In this document: positions 1 through 7,008 of the stretch, piece by piece | Numbering within the stretch: the first letter of the stretch is position 1 | Layout: each line of letters starts with the position of its first letter | Source: Deltaproteobacteria bacterium | GTDB taxonomy: Bacteria; Desulfobacterota; DSM-4660; Desulfatiglandales; HGW-15 | Length of the DNA stretch: 19,095 bases | Assembly: GCA_016926135.1 (NCBI GenBank) | Contig: JAFGPH010000461.1 | Location: 1-19,095, forward strand | Reading direction: 5' to 3' | The notes under the pieces: model-generated | Databases searched by the model: none | What the model was told of the DNA's origin: nothing | The model's input: only the letters and a program-made list of their open reading frames with translations | Position numbers and translations under genes: made by a program

Positions 1-187
1 TGTGGGGCTGCTTGTGGAAAACGCAGAATCACGGTCCCGTTCCGTAAGGCACCCCGGAAATCGTTGCGGCCTGGACGACCACCCCCCAACCGCCCTGAGT
101 ACACACAGACGTTGTAAAGGATCCGTTGAGACACCACACTAGTTGCCTGAAATACGTCATCGTAATCGCGAACAGATGCCGCCCCTG
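1..187. other. Window edge, no gene recognised
   Basis: This is the stretch downstream of the prenyltransferase stop codon. I see no reading frame with a ribosome binding site or a recognisable protein, no tRNA and no clear intrinsic terminator. It may include the end of an intergenic region cut by the window. Confidence 0.4.
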
Positions 188-1084
188 TCACCGGCCTACG
201 AGAAGCCCAACAGCGACGAGCGCAGGGGTTGCAATGCAGACGATGACGTTCTGTCCCATGTGAGGGATGAGCCTTTCTCTGTTGTCGGCGTATTGGAGGA
301 CCCCTCTCACGAGGGGCACGCCGATCACCACGGTCGCCAGCCCAAAGAGACTTGTCCAGGGCAATTGTCTTGCGCAGACGCCGAAACCGATCGCCAGATA
401 GGACAGTAACAGGAATCCGATGAAGAGAAGGCCGCTCCGCTGTCGGCCGATCGCAATAGGGTAGTGTTTCCTCCCGACGGTCCTATCCGCCTCCACATCC
501 GGGAACTGGTTGAGAAGCAAAAGGTTGCTTACCAGGAAGAACGGCACCAGGGAGGCGATCCCTGCCGTCCAGGAGTATCGACCTGTAAGGATGAAATGGA
601 TGCCCATGACCATGAGAGGACCGAATCCCAGCCCCGGAGCCAGCAGGCACAGGAGAGGCGACCGGGTGATCCAGTTGGTGTAGGCCAAGATGATCAGGAG
701 CCCCAGCGCGCCCAGGGGAAGCAGACCGATGCCCCTGACGGCAAGAAAGTACAATCCGATCAGGGCGGTGACGCCAAAGGAGGCCCATGCCAGCAGTTGA
801 GTGGGCGCCGCCAGTTCCGGCATCGCCGGCAAGGTACCGCTGCCCCCGCTGAAAGGAGTTCGCAACGTTTTCCCGTCCAGGCCGCTCTTGAAGTCGTAGT
901 ATTCATTGAAAACATTGACGCTGATGTGGGCGGAGAGCGCTCCGATCAAACCGAGGGCGAGATGGAGCCAGTGGATGTGACCCGTCGTCCATACCGCCGT
1001 GGCCAGACCCAGCAGAACGCAGGCAAAGGTCAGGATCAGGAAAGGGACGCGCACGGGACCCAACAAGCCTCTCATTCTGCTCAT
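188..1084 (-). CDS. UbiA-superfamily prenyltransferase (MenA-like)
   Basis: A 298-residue polytopic membrane protein of the UbiA family, which transfers a polyprenyl chain to an aromatic acceptor. Both Asp-rich motifs that bind Mg2+-prenyl diphosphate are visible: NEYYDFKSGLD (N60, D64, D70) and DVEAD (D196, D200). Between and after them run about eight hydrophobic segments. Length matches the family (280-310). RTPFSGGSG after the first motif resembles the MenA-like subgroup, so a role in menaquinone synthesis (dihydroxynaphthoate prenylation) is plausible, but no other men gene is present and substrate cannot be read from sequence. The ATG at 1084 is chosen because GGAGG lies about 10 bases upstream on the minus strand. 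The gene is monocistronic in this window: the upstream zraP-like gene has its own terminator. Confidence 0.85.
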   Translation of the reverse strand: MSRMRGLLGPVRVPFLILTFACVLLGLATAVWTTGHIHWLHLALGLIGALSAHISVNVFNEYYDFKSGLDGKTLRTPFSGGSGTLPAMPELAAPTQLLAWASFGVTALIGLYFLAVRGIGLLPLGALGLLIILAYTNWITRSPLLCLLAPGLGFGPLMVMGIHFILTGRYSWTAGIASLVPFFLVSNLLLLNQFPDVEADRTVGRKHYPIAIGRQRSGLLFIGFLLLSYLAIGFGVCARQLPWTSLFGLATVVIGVPLVRGVLQYADNRERLIPHMGQNVIVCIATPALVAVGLLVGR

Positions 1085-1202
1085 AGGGCTCTATCCTCCG
1101 GCTTGAACTCTCTGAGGTTTCGAAGCGTGAACAGCCCCCTCCGCCCTTCGATACCTCGGAGCGAACGGATACCGGAATATACCACCTCACCTGGCAAAAG
1201 AA

Positions 1203-1228
1203 AAGGCAGGGTCTGCAGACCCTGCCTT
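1203..1228 (-). terminator. Perfect 26-bp palindrome with flanking T-rich run
   Basis: Bases 1203-1228 are an exact palindrome with arms AAGGCAGGGTCTG / CAGACCCTGCCTT. On the minus strand it is followed by TTTTCTTT. It is therefore hairpin-like with a terminator tail for minus-strand transcription, about 120 bases upstream of the prenyltransferase start. No complete gene lies directly upstream of it, because the zraP-like gene already ends at a separate terminator. It could be a leftover terminator, an attenuator in the prenyltransferase leader, or an operator. Confidence 0.45.
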
Positions 1229-1388
1229 CCGGAGATTCTCTTCTGTGGGCGTGGCCAGGGTGAGGCAGGCCAGGAAATAGGCCACGAGAATCCTCTTGCG
1301 AGCCTTTTCACCAGGACCACAACTCGATTCCTGGACGCACTGTGGCCCAAGATCGTTAAAGGAGTTTGGCGAAGGTGTAAAAGAATGT

Positions 1389-1420
1389 AAAAAAAAGGGG
1401 CGGCCGATGAGGCCGCCCCT
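1389..1420 (-). terminator. Intrinsic terminator of the zraP-like gene
   Basis: A perfect 10-bp stem, AGGGGCGGCC (1396-1405) with GGCCGCCCCT (1411-1420), closes a 5-base loop. On the minus strand it runs into eight T residues (1396 back to 1389). It lies 22 bases beyond the zraP-like stop codon. This is a canonical rho-independent terminator and insulates the prenyltransferase gene. Confidence 0.93.
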
Positions 1421-1441
1421 GCTGCAAAGGGAGGTTGAGGT

Positions 1442-1942
1442 TTAGTTCCAGCAGGACCCCGGTCCGTAGCCACCGCGACCGGACATTCCCCGGCCGTATC
1501 CTTTCGAACCGTAGCCCCGTCCACCGAAGCGGGCGTCAGGGTTGATCTTCAGCTCTTCCATCTGGCGGGTGAGCCTCTCCTGCGCCATCTTCGCCTTCAG
1601 GTCGCTCAGTTCCTTCTGAAAGGCCTTGGCCTTCGCAGGATCAGGATTGGGGGAACTCAGCAGGGTCCGAAGCTCGCCCTGTTTGGTCCAGATCTGGTTT
1701 CTGAGCTGGGCCGTGTCGTCAGAGAACTTCCTGTGAAGGTTATCCAACTGGCCTTTCTGCTCGTCGGTCAGATTCTGGCTGTAACCCCAACCATAGTAGG
1801 GGCAGTTGATGCCTGGGCCGCCTTCCCGGCCACCCTGGGCACGGGGTCCGCCACCCCAACCCGGTCCACGGGCAAAGGCGGGCAGCGTAAGGGCGGTTAT
1901 TACCAGTGCGATTCCTCCAAGCGTAATCAGTCTCTTCTTCAT
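1442..1942 (-). CDS. zraP: ZraP/Spy-like periplasmic zinc-responsive chaperone
   Basis: A 166-residue exported protein. Residues 1-24 form a Sec signal peptide (MKKR, hydrophobic core, AFA cleavage site). Residues 55-135 are a helical LTxx/ZraP core (NLTDEQKGQLDNLH onward) that resembles E. coli ZraP along its length, including the segment TKQGELRTLLSSPNPD. The tail from 139 is Gly/Arg/Tyr-rich and ends GSCWN. In enterobacteria ZraP is a periplasmic Zn-binding chaperone and represses its own ZraSR system. Unlike E. coli ZraP, which is His-rich at its ends, this protein has a single His (H70) but keeps a C-terminal Cys (C164) and has another at C47. The start is supported by AAGGAGGT 8 bases upstream. 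It has a sigma-54 promoter and its own terminator, and it diverges from the zraSR-like genes. Confidence 0.85.
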   Translation of the reverse strand: MKKRLITLGGIALVITALTLPAFARGPGWGGGPRAQGGREGGPGINCPYYGWGYSQNLTDEQKGQLDNLHRKFSDDTAQLRNQIWTKQGELRTLLSSPNPDPAKAKAFQKELSDLKAKMAQERLTRQMEELKINPDARFGGRGYGSKGYGRGMSGRGGYGPGSCWN

Positions 1943-1991
1943 TGTCTTACCTCCTTTTGAGAGTTGGTGACCTTTTTGCAGACCTAAGAGA

Positions 1992-2006
1992 GCAATAGCC
2001 GTGCCA
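1992..2006 (-). promoter_or_regulatory. Sigma-54 (-24/-12) promoter of zraP-like gene
   Basis: On the minus strand the sequence reads TGGCAC-N5-TTGC (2006 to 1992), an exact match to the core RpoN consensus with correct spacing. Expected transcription start is near 1980, leaving about a 40-base leader before the zraP-like ATG at 1942. Enterobacterial zraP is also sigma-54 dependent and ZraR activated, and a ZraR-like AAA+ activator is encoded at 4025-5395. Confidence 0.88.
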
Positions 2007-2021
2007 GATTGTCCGCATTAA

Positions 2022-2059
2022 ATCAACATGCCGAAATAACAGTTTTATTTCTGATTGAT
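2022..2059. promoter_or_regulatory. Candidate activator site (dyad) upstream of the sigma-54 promoter
   Basis: A nested dyad: GAAATAA (2033-2039) with TTATTTC (2045-2051), and outer ATCAA (2022-2026) with TTGAT (2055-2059). It sits about 40-80 bases upstream of the predicted zraP transcription start, a little close but in range for an NtrC-type enhancer site. It could equally serve the divergent zraS gene. Assignment to ZraR is inference from position. Confidence 0.4.
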
Positions 2060-2080
2060 AGCCGGGCTGTAAATTTAGAC

Positions 2081-2109
2081 TTGCAATGGCTTCCTCAGGA
2101 TTGGATACT
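2081..2109 (+). promoter_or_regulatory. Weak candidate sigma-70 promoter for zraS-like gene
   Basis: TTGCAA (2081-2086) and GATACT (2104-2109) are separated by 17 bases, each matching four of six consensus positions. It is the best plus-strand candidate I see in the divergent region, and no plus-strand sigma-54 box is present there. Confidence 0.25.
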
Positions 2110-2151
2110 TAGTACCCACTTATAGGTATCCAGGCGGGTAAGAAGTAACCA

Positions 2152-2241
2152 TGGAGTACTGGAGGGATGGAGTAATGGTAAGAAAACGACCTCTTCTTTT
2201 TGACCCAACTCTCCAATACTCCAACACTCCAATACTCCAGT
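2152..2241. repeat. GGAGTACT-type inverted-repeat element, copy 1
   Basis: The left arm (about 2152-2178, GGAGTACTGGAGGGATGGAG at its core) is an imperfect inverted repeat of the right arm (about 2211-2240, built of ACTCCAATACTCC-type units). A ~30-base loop contains a purine stretch and ends in TTTTTGACCCA. A second copy with the same arms and a related loop lies at 5404-5497. Both end immediately before a histidine kinase gene and supply most of its 5' leader. A transcript across it would fold into a long hairpin in either direction. It is an intergenic repeat of unknown type and contains no gene. Confidence 0.8.
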
Positions 2242-2257
2242 CTTTTGCGGTCTCCAC

Positions 2258-4021
2258 ATGAAGACTTCCCTACGACAATCCTGGGTCAGCTTGCCCCCCT
2301 GGATCATCCTGGGGGCCGTGGTTGTCCTGGCGCCGATTTTCGTGTTCTGGACCTTTCAGAACATCCGCAAGCAACAGGAGGCCATGACCCTGCTCATGAT
2401 CGAGAAAGGAGCCGCACTGGTCCGGTCCTTCGAGGCGGGAACCAGGACCGGGATGATGGGCATGATGGGCACGCGGGCAGGAGGCTTTCAGCTTCAGAGG
2501 CTTCTCATGGAAACGGCCCGGCAGCCGGACATCGTCCACCTCATCGTGACCGACACCGAGGGACACGTCCTTGCCCACAGCGAACCTTCCCGCATAGGCG
2601 AAACCTACGGCAGGGAACTGGACCTGGAGCGGATCTCGCACATGGAGAAGCCGGAGCGGCGCCTTCTACAGGACCCGTCCGGGAAAGACACCTTCGAGGT
2701 CTTCAGCAGATTCGCCCCTGCCCGTGCCCCTTCGAGGGATCACCCAGGAAGGATGATGCAGAGAAAATGGCAGTTCGACCATCCCACCCTCAAGGAGTGG
2801 GATCCGGAAAAAGGTCTGGTCATATTTGTGGGTCTCGACAGGGAACCCGTCAAGGAAGCCCAGGGCCGGGACATCCGGCACAGGGTGCTCATGGCCCTCG
2901 TGCTCCTGCTCATAGGGTTTGCCGGCATTGTCCTGCTCTTCCTTGCCCAGGCCTATCGCACCACCCGTTCGTCCCTGACCAGGATAAAGGCCTTCTCCGA
3001 TAAGGTGGTGGAGAGCATGCCCATCGGCCTGATCACCCTGGACGGTGACGGAAGAATCGTTACCGTCAACCAGGCGGCAGAGACCGTACTTCGAACCCCG
3101 CCCGGCCGTCTTGCCGGCAAGGGGATGGAGGGAGTGATTCCCCCGGGGCTTTCGCAAATCCTTAATGAGATGGGGACCGAAAAGAAGATCCTTTCCAGAG
3201 AGATTGAGTGCCCCCTCCAGGATGGTAGGGCGCTCCCTCTGGATGTGAGCGCGTCCACCCTGGAGGACGAGGACGGTTCCCCCCTCGGCCACATCATCCT
3301 CTTTCGGGATCTGACGGAGGTCCAGGACCTCAAGAGAGAGGTGGAGACGAGCAAACGCCTCGCCTCCCTGGGGAGACTCGCAGCCGGGGTCGCCCACGAG
3401 ATCCGGAACCCCCTCAGTACCCTCAAGGGCTTCGCCACCTACTTCAAGGAGAGATACAGGGACGTCCCTGAAGACAGGAGCACGGCGGACATCATGATCC
3501 AGGAGGTGGACCGCCTGAACCGGGTGATCAGCCAACTGCTGGAATTCGCCCGCCCCATAACGGTACAGAAGAAGCTTGCCTCACCCCTGACTCTGATTCA
3601 TCATTCTCTCAAGATGATCGAGCAACAGGCTGACCAGAAGGGAATCCGGATCAGGGCCGATCTCCCCGAAGACATGCGGAAGGTCCCCATGGACCCGGAC
3701 AGGATGAGTCAGGTGCTTCTCAACATCTACCTGAACGCCCTGGAGGCCATGCAGGAGGGTGGCACCCTGTCCGTCCGCCTTTCTCCCGGTTACGGGGATC
3801 GCAGCATGGAGATCTCGGTGACGGATACAGGAGCAGGGATCAAGAAGGAGGATCTCTCACACATCTTTGATCCCTACTTTACCACGCGCCCTTCGGGAAC
3901 GGGGCTCGGGCTGGCGATCGTCCACAGGATCATCGAATCGCACCAAGGGGAGATAAGAGTGGAAAGCGAGGAGGGACGGGGCACAAGCGTAACCATCCTG
4001 TTGCCGGGAGGCGATTCCTGA
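2258..4021 (+). CDS. zraS: ZraS-like membrane sensor histidine kinase
   Basis: A 587-residue sensor kinase of the NtrB/ZraS type. Transmembrane helices lie at about 14-34 and 209-231 and flank a ~175-residue periplasmic sensor. The sensor carries a Met-rich motif, GTRTGMMGMMGTRAGG, at 61-76. A PAS domain (about 246-355) is followed by HisKA with the H-box VAHEIRNPLS (H380). The HATPase has N-box N489/N493, DTGAG (523-527), FDPYFTT and GTGLGLAIV. It should autophosphorylate and pass the phosphate to the regulator encoded 3 bases downstream. Context (divergent zraP, following ZraR) supports a ZraS role in sensing envelope metal stress; the metal is not established. It is longer than E. coli ZraS (about 465), the PAS accounting for much of that. 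No strong ribosome binding site precedes the ATG. Confidence 0.87.
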   Translation: MKTSLRQSWVSLPPWIILGAVVVLAPIFVFWTFQNIRKQQEAMTLLMIEKGAALVRSFEAGTRTGMMGMMGTRAGGFQLQRLLMETARQPDIVHLIVTDTEGHVLAHSEPSRIGETYGRELDLERISHMEKPERRLLQDPSGKDTFEVFSRFAPARAPSRDHPGRMMQRKWQFDHPTLKEWDPEKGLVIFVGLDREPVKEAQGRDIRHRVLMALVLLLIGFAGIVLLFLAQAYRTTRSSLTRIKAFSDKVVESMPIGLITLDGDGRIVTVNQAAETVLRTPPGRLAGKGMEGVIPPGLSQILNEMGTEKKILSREIECPLQDGRALPLDVSASTLEDEDGSPLGHIILFRDLTEVQDLKREVETSKRLASLGRLAAGVAHEIRNPLSTLKGFATYFKERYRDVPEDRSTADIMIQEVDRLNRVISQLLEFARPITVQKKLASPLTLIHHSLKMIEQQADQKGIRIRADLPEDMRKVPMDPDRMSQVLLNIYLNALEAMQEGGTLSVRLSPGYGDRSMEISVTDTGAGIKKEDLSHIFDPYFTTRPSGTGLGLAIVHRIIESHQGEIRVESEEGRGTSVTILLPGGDS

Positions 4022-4024
4022 GCC

Positions 4025-5395
4025 ATGAACATGAAAGCGAAAAACGAGATCCTTGTAGTTGATGACGACCCCGCCCACCGGGCCATGCTGCGCACCCTTC
4101 TGGGCGGCTGGGGGTATGCCGTTGTGGAGGCGGAGGATGGATCCACTGCCGTTCAGAAGGCCCACGAAAGGCCCTTTGACCTGATCCTCATGGACATACG
4201 CATGATCAAGGTCTCAGGCCTTGAAGCCCTCAGGGCGATCAAAGCCCACAACCCCGCCATTCCCGTGGTGATCATGACCGCCTACGCCTCGGTCGATACC
4301 GCACTGGAAGCCCTGAAGAACGGTGCCTACGACTACCTGACCAAGCCCCTCGACTTTGACGAATTGCGCCTCACCCTGGAAAGAGCCATGGACCACACGC
4401 GACTGAGAGAGGAGAACCGTCTTCTCAGGGAAAGCCTATGGGACCGTTTTGATACGGGGAACATCATCGGACGCAGTGCGGTGATGGTGAAACTGCTGGA
4501 AACCGTCTCCCAGGTGGCCCCTTCCGAAGCGACCGTCCTGATCACCGGCGAATCCGGTACGGGCAAGGAGATGATCGCCGGGGCCATTCATTTCAACAGC
4601 CTGCGAAAGGACGGCCCTTTCATCAAACTCAACTGCGCCGCGATCACCGAATCCCTGCTGGAATCCGAACTCTTCGGCCACGAGAAGGGGGCTTTCACCG
4701 GCGCATACAGGAAAAAGGAAGGACGCTTCGTCCAGGCCCACAGGGGAAGTCTTTTCCTGGATGAGATCAGCGAGATGTCCCTGGCCATGCAGGTCAAGCT
4801 GCTGCGGGTACTCCAGGAAAGGGAGATTACCCGCGTGGGCGGGGAAGAGACCGTCACGGTGGATGTCAGGCTGATTGCCGCCACCAATAAAGACCTTCTC
4901 CGACTTATGGAAAGGGCAAAGTTCCGGGAGGACCTCTACTATCGCCTGAATGTGGTAACCCTGACGATTCCTCCCCTTCGGGATCGGAGAGAGGATATTC
5001 CCCTGCTGGCCCAGCACTTCCTGAGACACTTTTCGGAAAAGAACCACAAGTCCATCAAGGGGTTTACCCCTCAGGCCATGGACCGGCTCATCCACCATGC
5101 CTGGCCCGGAAACGTAAGGCAGCTCATGAATGCCGTGGAACGCGGCGTGGTACTTTCTCGATCGGAGTATCTGGGAGAGGAGGATCTCCCGTTGATCGCC
5201 CCGGAGGCACCTGCAGGCGAAAAGGCCCCTACCCCGGACACCATCCCGGCGGATATGCCTCTTGACGAGGTGGAAAAGGCGGCCATAATAAGGGTTCTTG
5301 AACTGAGCCGGGGAAACAAGAGCGAGGCAGCGCGACGCCTCGGCATCACACGGAAAACCCTGCTCAAGAAGCTGAAAAGCTATGGAGTAGCATGA
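4025..5395 (+). CDS. zraR: ZraR-like sigma-54-dependent response regulator
   Basis: A 456-residue NtrC-family activator. The receiver (8-122) has acidic D13-D15, phosphoacceptor D57, T85 and K107. The AAA+ domain (about 147-380) has Walker A GESGTGKE (175-182), the sigma-54 contact loop GAFTGA (222-227), Walker B LFLDE (243-247) and an arginine-rich sensor region. A Fis-type helix-turn-helix occupies 416-452 (NKSEAARRLGITRKTLLKKL). Segments such as KGFTPQAMDRLIHHAWPGNVR and the HTH closely resemble E. coli ZraR as I remember it. The usual Pro-Gly after the phosphoacceptor (D-x-R-M-P-G) is replaced by MIKVSG. It lies 3 bases after the kinase stop and is surely cotranscribed. Its most likely target is the sigma-54 promoter at 1992-2006. 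Confidence 0.9.
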   Translation: MNMKAKNEILVVDDDPAHRAMLRTLLGGWGYAVVEAEDGSTAVQKAHERPFDLILMDIRMIKVSGLEALRAIKAHNPAIPVVIMTAYASVDTALEALKNGAYDYLTKPLDFDELRLTLERAMDHTRLREENRLLRESLWDRFDTGNIIGRSAVMVKLLETVSQVAPSEATVLITGESGTGKEMIAGAIHFNSLRKDGPFIKLNCAAITESLLESELFGHEKGAFTGAYRKKEGRFVQAHRGSLFLDEISEMSLAMQVKLLRVLQEREITRVGGEETVTVDVRLIAATNKDLLRLMERAKFREDLYYRLNVVTLTIPPLRDRREDIPLLAQHFLRHFSEKNHKSIKGFTPQAMDRLIHHAWPGNVRQLMNAVERGVVLSRSEYLGEEDLPLIAPEAPAGEKAPTPDTIPADMPLDEVEKAAIIRVLELSRGNKSEAARRLGITRKTLLKKLKSYGVA

Positions 5396-5403
5396 CAGGA
5401 ACC

Positions 5404-5497
5404 CGGAGTACTGGAGTGTTGGAGTAATGGAGTGATGGCAAGAAGACCTGTTCCTTCTGACCCAGTACTCCAGTACTCCAGTACTCCAGCACTCCAT
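5404..5497. repeat. GGAGTACT-type inverted-repeat element, copy 2
   Basis: The left arm begins at about 5405 (GGAGTACTGGAGTGTTGGAG) and pairs with a right arm at 5464-5497 made of iterated AGTACTCC units. The loop (GATGGCAAGAAG ... TTCTGACCCA) is clearly related to that of copy 1. It occupies nearly the whole gap between the zraR-like gene and the second kinase gene. It could terminate or stabilise the upstream transcript and form the leader of the next gene. Confidence 0.8.
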
Positions 5498-5511
5498 TGC
5501 TTGGATGTCTC

Positions 5512-7008
5512 ATGCTCATGTTGAATCAACTCAGCCTGCGATTCAGGATTTATTCCGTTCTTGCCGCCCTGGTGCTCATCACCCTGATGGGCGGCCTGGT
5601 GATGGTCTGGTACACGTACCGCATGGAGAGGCTCCTCTCCGACCTCATCGACAGGAATGTGGCCTCGTTCCAGGCTGCAGAAGCCCTGCAGTCGGCCCTC
5701 GTCAACCAGAAGGGATTCGTCTCCTACTATTTCCAGGACGGAGATCCCACCTGGTTGAGGCACCTGGGAGAATACCGTCAGCGCTTCCAGGAACGGCTCA
5801 AGGATGCCCGATCCCTGATCAACGCAGAGCCGGAGAGGACGACCATGGACAGGATCGAGTCCGAATACGCCCGGTATATCTCCCTGAAGGACAGGGTCAT
5901 TGAACACTACCGGGTGGGGGAAAAGGAGAACGGGGTCCGGCTTCACAGGCAGGTACGGGAACATTTCTTCAGGCTCCTCCAACTGTGTGATGATTATAAG
6001 GCCTCCCAGACCCGGAGAATGAACGAGGTGAAGGACCAGAGCCTGTCTCAGGCGAGGAGACTCCGGATTGTGGCCGGCTCCGCCATCCTGTGCGTCCTCC
6101 TGCTTGCCGTGCTGCTCTCCTTTGTGCTCGTGCATCAAATCCTTGGCCCCGTGCGCAGGCTTGCCCTCGAGACGGATCGGGAGCATGGAAAAGGCGACGC
6201 CGATGACGAGGTCAAGGCCCTCAGCCGGAGCGTGCGAGGACTTCTGGAGGAGTTCGATGTCGCCCAGATCGAACTGGAAAGGAGCCGGGAGCACCTGCTC
6301 CAGGCGGAAAAGCTCGCCGCGGTAGGAAAGCTGGCCGCAGGCATGGCCCACAGCATCCGAAATCCCCTCACATCCGTCAAGATGAGGCTTTTCTCCCTTC
6401 AGCGCACCCTGGAACTCTCCAACCTGCAGCAGGAGGATTTCCAGGTGATATCGGAGGAGATTCATCACGTGGATACCATTGTCCAGAATTTCCTCGAGTT
6501 CTCCCGCCCCCCCAAACTCAAGATGCAGTGCATCAGCCCCTCGGAGGTGGTAGACTTGGTGCTCCGCCTCCTGGTGCATCGCATTGAACTGTCTAACGTG
6601 AAGGTGAAGCTGGAAAGGGAGGAACCCCTTCCGGAGACGGAGGTCGACCCCGAACGCCTCAAGGAAGTGCTGGTGAATATCCTGGAGAATGCCTGTGAGT
6701 CCATGCCGGATGGGGGTTCCATCGTGATCCGTGAAAATTCGAGCCAAAACTCCTCATCGGATCCTGTTGTCGTGATCCGCATCAGCGACAGCGGACCCGG
6801 CGTTCCCGAATCGATTCAGGGAAGGATCTTCGAACCCTTCTTCAGCACCCGGGAAGAGGGATCGGGGCTGGGCCTTAGCATTGCGGCCCGCATCGTGGAA
6901 GAACACGGAGGAACCCTGGACCTCGCCTCCAGGGAGGGGGAAGGGGCCACCTTCGTCATCACCCTTCCCGTGAAGGAGATAACCGGTGAGTACGATTCTG
7001 ATCATTGA
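5512..7008 (+). CDS. Membrane sensor histidine kinase (HAMP, atypical H-box)
   Basis: About 498 residues from the ATG at 5512. An earlier in-frame TTG at 5497 lies inside the repeat element and is less likely; the ATG at 5518 is also possible. Two transmembrane helices (about 14-35 and 185-209) flank an all-helical extracytoplasmic domain like four-helix-bundle sensors. A short HAMP-like linker leads to HisKA, whose H-box reads GMAHSIRNPLTS: the acidic residue normally next to the phospho-His (H280) is Ser. The HATPase is complete (NILENAC N-box, DSGPG, FEPFFST, GSGLGLSIA). The stimulus is unknown. Its 3' end overlaps the next regulator gene by 23 bases, so the two form a cotranscribed pair. 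Confidence 0.87.
   Translation: MLMLNQLSLRFRIYSVLAALVLITLMGGLVMVWYTYRMERLLSDLIDRNVASFQAAEALQSALVNQKGFVSYYFQDGDPTWLRHLGEYRQRFQERLKDARSLINAEPERTTMDRIESEYARYISLKDRVIEHYRVGEKENGVRLHRQVREHFFRLLQLCDDYKASQTRRMNEVKDQSLSQARRLRIVAGSAILCVLLLAVLLSFVLVHQILGPVRRLALETDREHGKGDADDEVKALSRSVRGLLEEFDVAQIELERSREHLLQAEKLAAVGKLAAGMAHSIRNPLTSVKMRLFSLQRTLELSNLQQEDFQVISEEIHHVDTIVQNFLEFSRPPKLKMQCISPSEVVDLVLRLLVHRIELSNVKVKLEREEPLPETEVDPERLKEVLVNILENACESMPDGGSIVIRENSSQNSSSDPVVVIRISDSGPGVPESIQGRIFEPFFSTREEGSGLGLSIAARIVEEHGGTLDLASREGEGATFVITLPVKEITGEYDSDH

Larger units (their letters stand above)
1085..1441. other. Intergenic region between prenyltransferase and zraP-like gene
   Basis: About 360 bases without a supported gene. 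It contains the palindrome at 1203-1228 and the zraP terminator at 1389-1420. On the minus strand, roughly 1189-1310, there is an open stretch encoding a signal-peptide-like string (KRILVAYFLACLTLA) but with no in-frame start codon that I can find, so it may be a relic or coincidence. Confidence 0.5.

Noticed and set aside
464..1390. Long plus-strand frame opposite the prenyltransferase
   Set aside because: Composition is Gln/Arg/Gly-rich without domains; it overlaps a clear UbiA-family gene and the zraP terminator region.
4436..5497. Minus-strand frame starting in the repeat element
   Set aside because: Its start (MECWSTGVLEYW) is only translated repeat; the rest is antisense of the zraR-like gene.
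2152..5497. CRISPR array
   Set aside because: Repeated TACTCCAG units are contiguous, have no unique spacers of regular size and form inverted arms; no cas genes are present.
5380..6747. Long minus-strand frame opposite the second kinase
   Set aside because: Antisense shadow in GC-rich DNA. It runs through the repeat element and the kinase gene, whose motifs are unambiguous.
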